Positions 12,611-14,932 of a stretch of DNA of 14,932 nucleotides are shown one piece after another. Below the pieces are notes generated by a model. The model made no database searches. It saw nothing but the letters and a program-made list of their open reading frames with translations, and was not told where the DNA came from. A program made the translations under genes and the position numbers. The stretch's first letter is position 1. Each line of letters starts with the position of its first letter. This DNA comes from UBA8518 sp041659585 (GTDB taxonomy: Bacteria > Patescibacteriota > Minisyncoccia > Moranbacterales > UBA2206), in NCBI GenBank assembly GCA_041659585.1, contig JBAZXY010000025.1:1-14932 (forward strand), written 5' to 3'.

Positions 12611-14227
12611 ATGAAACAAGAAATCGCTCAACCAATTAAATATTTCCTCTACGCCCGAAAGTCTTCCGAGAGCGAGGATCGCCAAATGCAATCCATCGAG
12701 GCTCAAATAGGAGAACTTACCCAAATAGCCGAACAGCAAAACATAGAAGTTGTGCGAATATTTTCCGAATCCAAATCAGCCAAGGCTCCTGGTCGAGAAG
12801 TATTTGAAGAGATGATAAAGAGAATAAAGAAAGGTGAAGCCAACGGAATAGTCTGTTGGAAGCTAAACCGCTTAGCTAGAAATCCAGTGGATGGCGGAGA
12901 AATAAGCTGGATGCTTCAGCAAGGAATAATCCAGCATGTCCTAACTTTTGGAAGAAGCTATTACCCAAGCGATAATGTTCTCATGATGGCAGTAGAGCTT
13001 GGTATGGCCAACCAGTTTATTCGCGATTTAAGCGTAGACACCAAACGAGGGCTTCGCCTTAAAGCTGAGAAAGGCTGGTGTCCTAATATGAGTGCTTTGG
13101 GCTACACATACAATCCAAACAAGATCAAAGGAGAAAAAGAAATTATAAACGATCCTGACAGATATGATCTAGTGAAAAAAATGTGGAAGATGGTTATCTC
13201 AAGAAAATACACCGTCAATGAAACTCACAATCTAGCAACAAAAGAATGGGGTCTCACCAATCGAAAAGGTGGCAAAGTTTCAATTGCTTCTTGGTACGCC
13301 ATGCTTCACAATCCTTTCTACTACGGCTGGTTTGAATTTCCTAAGGGTAGCGGCAACTGGATTCAGGGCAAGCATGAACCCATGATAACTAGAGCAGATT
13401 TTGATAAGGTTCAAGCAATGCTTAGTTTGAAAGGAAATACGCGACCGAAAAGCTACGACTTTCCATATACTGGGATAATACGTTGTGGAGTTTGCGGGGC
13501 TATGATTACGGCCGAAAACAAAACGAAGAAAAATAAAAACGGAAATGTGCATCATTACATCTTCTATCATTGCACGAAAAGAAGAGACCCGAACTGTCCT
13601 GAAAGAAAATCAGTGGAAGAGAAAAAGCTAGCGGCCCAAATTGAGCAGCTTATCAAAACAATCGACATTCCGCCCGGCTTTAAGGAATTTGCGATTCAAC
13701 ACCTCAAAAAGAACTATGCCGAGGAGCTGGAAGCCGGAAAGAGAATCCATGATGGCCAAACTCGAGCCCTTGAGGCCAGCAAAAAGAAGTTTAGCAGACT
13801 CATGGACATGCGACTCAACAACGAGCTGTCGGAGGCAGAATTCAGCTTCAAGAAGCAGGAGTTACGCGAGGAGCAAGAACTCTTGGACGATGCCCTGCGA
13901 AATGAAGAAGCTCCAAAGGAAACTTGGATGGAAAAACTGGAAAAAACTATGAGCGTTTCCGAAGATATTTGTAAAAAATTCAAAAATGGAGATTGGCGCG
14001 ATAAAAAACAACTAGTTGCGAGCCTAGGCCAAGACCTCCACATGAAAGATAGTCAGTTTGTTATCGGAGAAGAAAACCCAATTCTCAGAATCAAGAAGAT
14101 AGCAAAGACCTCTAGGGCAATCTACGAAGAAATAGACGATCCACCAAATAATGAGAAGCTAGAACTCGCCTATGCCAGTTCTGCGAAACTTCAAGGACAA
14201 CTGAAAGAATTGGTCAAAGAAAAATAA
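12611..14227 (+). CDS. Large serine recombinase (site-specific integrase/excisionase of the element)
   Basis: This is a complete 538-aa large serine recombinase. Residues 10-145 are the resolvase-type catalytic domain: YARKSSESEDRQ with Arg16 and the probable nucleophile Ser18, and KLNRLARNP (84-92) with the active-site arginines. Residues about 145-275 are the recombinase DNA-binding domain (KRGLRLKAEKGW, EWGLTN, HNPFYYGWF). A zinc ribbon follows, with Cys292, Cys295, Cys321 and Cys329. Residues about 366-430 form the charged coiled coil that controls synapsis, then a helical C-terminus. It should integrate and excise the element between attachment sites. I chose the ATG at 12611, preceded by an A/G-rich stretch; a TTG at 12578 would add 11 residues outside the family consensus. 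No separate directionality factor is recognised, unless the neighbouring truncated paralogue serves as one. Confidence 0.92.
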   Translation: MKQEIAQPIKYFLYARKSSESEDRQMQSIEAQIGELTQIAEQQNIEVVRIFSESKSAKAPGREVFEEMIKRIKKGEANGIVCWKLNRLARNPVDGGEISWMLQQGIIQHVLTFGRSYYPSDNVLMMAVELGMANQFIRDLSVDTKRGLRLKAEKGWCPNMSALGYTYNPNKIKGEKEIINDPDRYDLVKKMWKMVISRKYTVNETHNLATKEWGLTNRKGGKVSIASWYAMLHNPFYYGWFEFPKGSGNWIQGKHEPMITRADFDKVQAMLSLKGNTRPKSYDFPYTGIIRCGVCGAMITAENKTKKNKNGNVHHYIFYHCTKRRDPNCPERKSVEEKKLAAQIEQLIKTIDIPPGFKEFAIQHLKKNYAEELEAGKRIHDGQTRALEASKKKFSRLMDMRLNNELSEAEFSFKKQELREEQELLDDALRNEEAPKETWMEKLEKTMSVSEDICKKFKNGDWRDKKQLVASLGQDLHMKDSQFVIGEENPILRIKKIAKTSRAIYEEIDDPPNNEKLELAYASSAKLQGQLKELVKEK

Positions 14228-14260
14228 CTCCACGCGAAAACAGCGAGGAGTTATTTTTTT
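14222..14260 (+). terminator. Intrinsic terminator of the recombinase gene
   Basis: A 10-bp stem AAATAACTCC (14222-14231) with GGAGTTATTT (14247-14256) includes the stop codon TAA (14225-14227) and runs into a T-tract (14254-14260). An inner CGC/GCG pair (14233-14235 with 14243-14245) caps the loop. Confidence 0.85.
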
Positions 14261-14281
14261 ATTCTTTCCGATTTTCAAATT

Positions 14282-14295
14282 TAGGTTCGAACCTC
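14282..14295. repeat. Att-like direct repeat, copy 1
   Basis: TAGGTTCGAACCTC is identical to 14374-14387. Beyond the 14 bp the similarity continues (TCTGAA here, CTGAA there). The core resembles the T-arm of the nearby tRNA-Asn (TAGGATTCGAACCTAG at 14456-14471). It lies directly beyond the recombinase terminator, where an element end is expected. The repeat is certain; the att role is inferred. Confidence 0.5.
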
Positions 14296-14373
14296 TCTGA
14301 AAGCCCATTATTACAGGGTTAAATGCATTTTTTGGTCATTATCATTCCTGTTCTGGTCAAGCCTATTTTTTGA

Positions 14374-14387
14374 TAGGTTCGAACCTC
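14374..14387. repeat. Att-like direct repeat, copy 2
   Basis: Second exact copy of TAGGTTCGAACCTC, 92 bp after the first and 82 bp before the homologous tRNA-Asn T-arm segment. Its 5' side forms a small CCTAT/ATAGG hairpin (14362-14366 with 14373-14377). Neither copy can be folded into a proper tRNA 3' half, so these are not obvious tRNA remnants. Confidence 0.5.
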
Positions 14388-14411
14388 CTGAATTTGGCTT
14401 ATATAACGCAC

Positions 14412-14436
14412 AAACCACCTCTTTTGAAGGTGGTTT
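14412..14436 (-). terminator. Hairpin downstream of tRNA-Asn, possible terminator
   Basis: AAACCACCT (14412-14420) pairs perfectly with AGGTGGTTT (14428-14436) around a 7-nt loop, starting 11 bp past the 3' end of tRNA-Asn. The T-run on the minus strand is poor, so it may act as a weak terminator or a 3'-processing barrier. Confidence 0.45.
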
Positions 14437-14446
14437 ACGCGCAATG

Positions 14447-14518
14447 CTCCGCGACTAGGATTCGAACCTAGAACCAATTGATTAACAGTCAACTGCTCTA
14501 CCATTGAGCTATCGCGGA
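14447..14518 (-). tRNA. tRNA-Asn (anticodon GTT)
   Basis: A full cloverleaf of 72 nt is present on the minus strand. The acceptor stem is TCCGCGA/TCGCGGA with discriminator G, as expected for asparagine. The D-arm is GCTCAATGGTAGAGC; the anticodon arm is GTTGA-CTGTTAA-TCAAT with anticodon GTT (14486-14484); the T-arm is CTAGG-TTCGAAT-CCTAG. The CCA end is not encoded. It stands alone, with its own promoter upstream and a hairpin downstream, and is the likely chromosomal landmark beside which the mobile element sits. Confidence 0.95.
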
Positions 14519-14561
14519 ATGTGTCCAATTTGAAAATGTTGCCCAAATAAGCAACAAGATT

Positions 14562-14590
14562 AGTATAGCAAATGTTTTTTCCCTTGGCAA
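14562..14590 (-). promoter_or_regulatory. Promoter of tRNA-Asn
   Basis: On the minus strand TTGCCA (14590-14585, five of six) and TATACT (14567-14562, five of six) have a 17-bp spacer, the best sigma-70 promoter in the window. Transcription would start near 14555, giving a 37-nt leader with a GTTGC/GCAAC hairpin (14555-14551 with 14542-14538) to be removed by RNase P. Confidence 0.7.
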
Positions 14591-14600
14591 GCCCTTCAAA

Positions 14601-14628
14601 ACAAACAAAAACCCTGCTTTCGCAGGGC
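14601..14628 (-). terminator. Intrinsic terminator of the sigma factor gene
   Basis: CCCTGC (14612-14617) pairs with GCAGGG (14622-14627). Read on the minus strand the loop is the stable tetraloop GAAA, and the T-rich stretch TTTTTGTTTG follows. On the plus strand it is also followed by six T, so it may act in both directions and separate the sigma gene from tRNA-Asn. Confidence 0.85.
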
Positions 14629-14652
14629 TTTTTTCATTACAACTGAGACTTC

Positions 14653-14932
14653 TTAATAATCCTTGAGTTTCTTGATACCATCGTGTTCTCTGATTTTTTC
14701 CAAAGCCTTGGCTTCAATTTGCCGAATACGCTCTCGCGTTACGCCAAATTCCTGCCCCACCTCTTCCAGCGTATGCACCACACCATCCTCCAAGCCAAAA
14801 CGGATTTTCAAAATCTTTTGCTCTCGCGGAGTGAGTGAATCCAACACCTCCGTTACATGATCGCGCAACAGTTTGCGAGAAGCTACATGATGAGGCATGA
14901 CAGTTTCGGTGTCTTCAATGAAATCTCCCAAG
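14653..14932 (-). CDS. rpoD: RNA polymerase primary sigma factor, C-terminal part (runs off right edge)
   Basis: The last 93 codons of a sigma-70 factor are present; the gene continues beyond the right edge. The visible frame opens with LGDFIEDTET (the end of region 3, where group 1 sigma factors have LGDFIED), then region 4: LDSLTPREQKILKIRFGL (4.1) and the promoter -35-binding helix-turn-helix HTLEEVGQEFGVTRERIRQI followed by EAKALEKIRE (4.2). This closeness to the consensus points to the housekeeping factor rather than an alternative one. It directs RNA polymerase to promoters such as the TTGCCA/TATACT one seen at tRNA-Asn. A terminator lies 25 bp after the stop. It is core genome and marks the edge of the accessory region. 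Confidence 0.95.
   Translation of the reverse strand, partial: LGDFIEDTETVMPHHVASRKLLRDHVTEVLDSLTPREQKILKIRFGLEDGVVHTLEEVGQEFGVTRERIRQIEAKALEKIREHDGIKKLKDY

Noticed and set aside
14319..14546. Minus-strand ORF of 75 codons over the tRNA region
   Set aside because: It overlaps the whole tRNA-Asn gene and the att-like repeats; it is a chance frame.

Overview
The window is AT-rich bacterial DNA that most resembles a Patescibacteria (Candidate Phyla Radiation) genome. Several things suggest this: Shine-Dalgarno sites are weak or absent, one promoter is placed as for a leaderless mRNA, several genes look like conserved hypotheticals of that group, and a small mobile element sits beside a tRNA gene and a primary sigma factor gene. 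TGA is used as a normal stop (for example at 4302-4304), so this is not a lineage that recodes UGA. The lineage is an inference.

Left part (1-5080), an accessory/defence-like block. A partial DUF4238-type gene runs off the left edge on the minus strand. Divergent from it is a tight three-gene operon that looks like an AlwI-type (type IIS) restriction-modification system. Gene one is a complete LexA repressor fused in frame to a D12-class adenine methyltransferase. Gene two is an AlwI-family endonuclease. Gene three is a DpnA/MboII-type beta-class adenine methyltransferase. Two adenine methyltransferases are what an asymmetric site needs, one per strand. LexA in place of the usual controller protein suggests restriction-modification coupled to DNA damage; this is the most striking feature of the window.

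Middle (5077-7356). Two overlapping minus-strand genes encode a small membrane protein and a signal peptidase I fused to a CAP/SCP-like domain. Just upstream lies about 210 bp with many hairpins, including two terminator-shaped hairpins (one ends almost at the start codon) and a T-box-like motif. It is a candidate riboregulator of the minus-strand operon.

Right part (7357-14387), a mobile element. It carries a 438-aa gene of unknown function, a terminator bracketed by two 13-bp palindromes, a 56-aa small ORF, a primase-polymerase/helicase gene preceded by a perfect H-type pseudoknot, a small terminase-small-subunit-like gene, a stand-alone recombinase-domain protein, and a full large serine recombinase with its own terminator. 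Two copies of a 14-bp repeat that resembles the tRNA T-loop follow, and may be attachment-site remnants. The left end of the element was not found.

Right edge (14388-14932), chromosomal backbone. tRNA-Asn(GTT) with a strong promoter and the C-terminus of the primary sigma factor RpoD, both on the minus strand, with a terminator between them.
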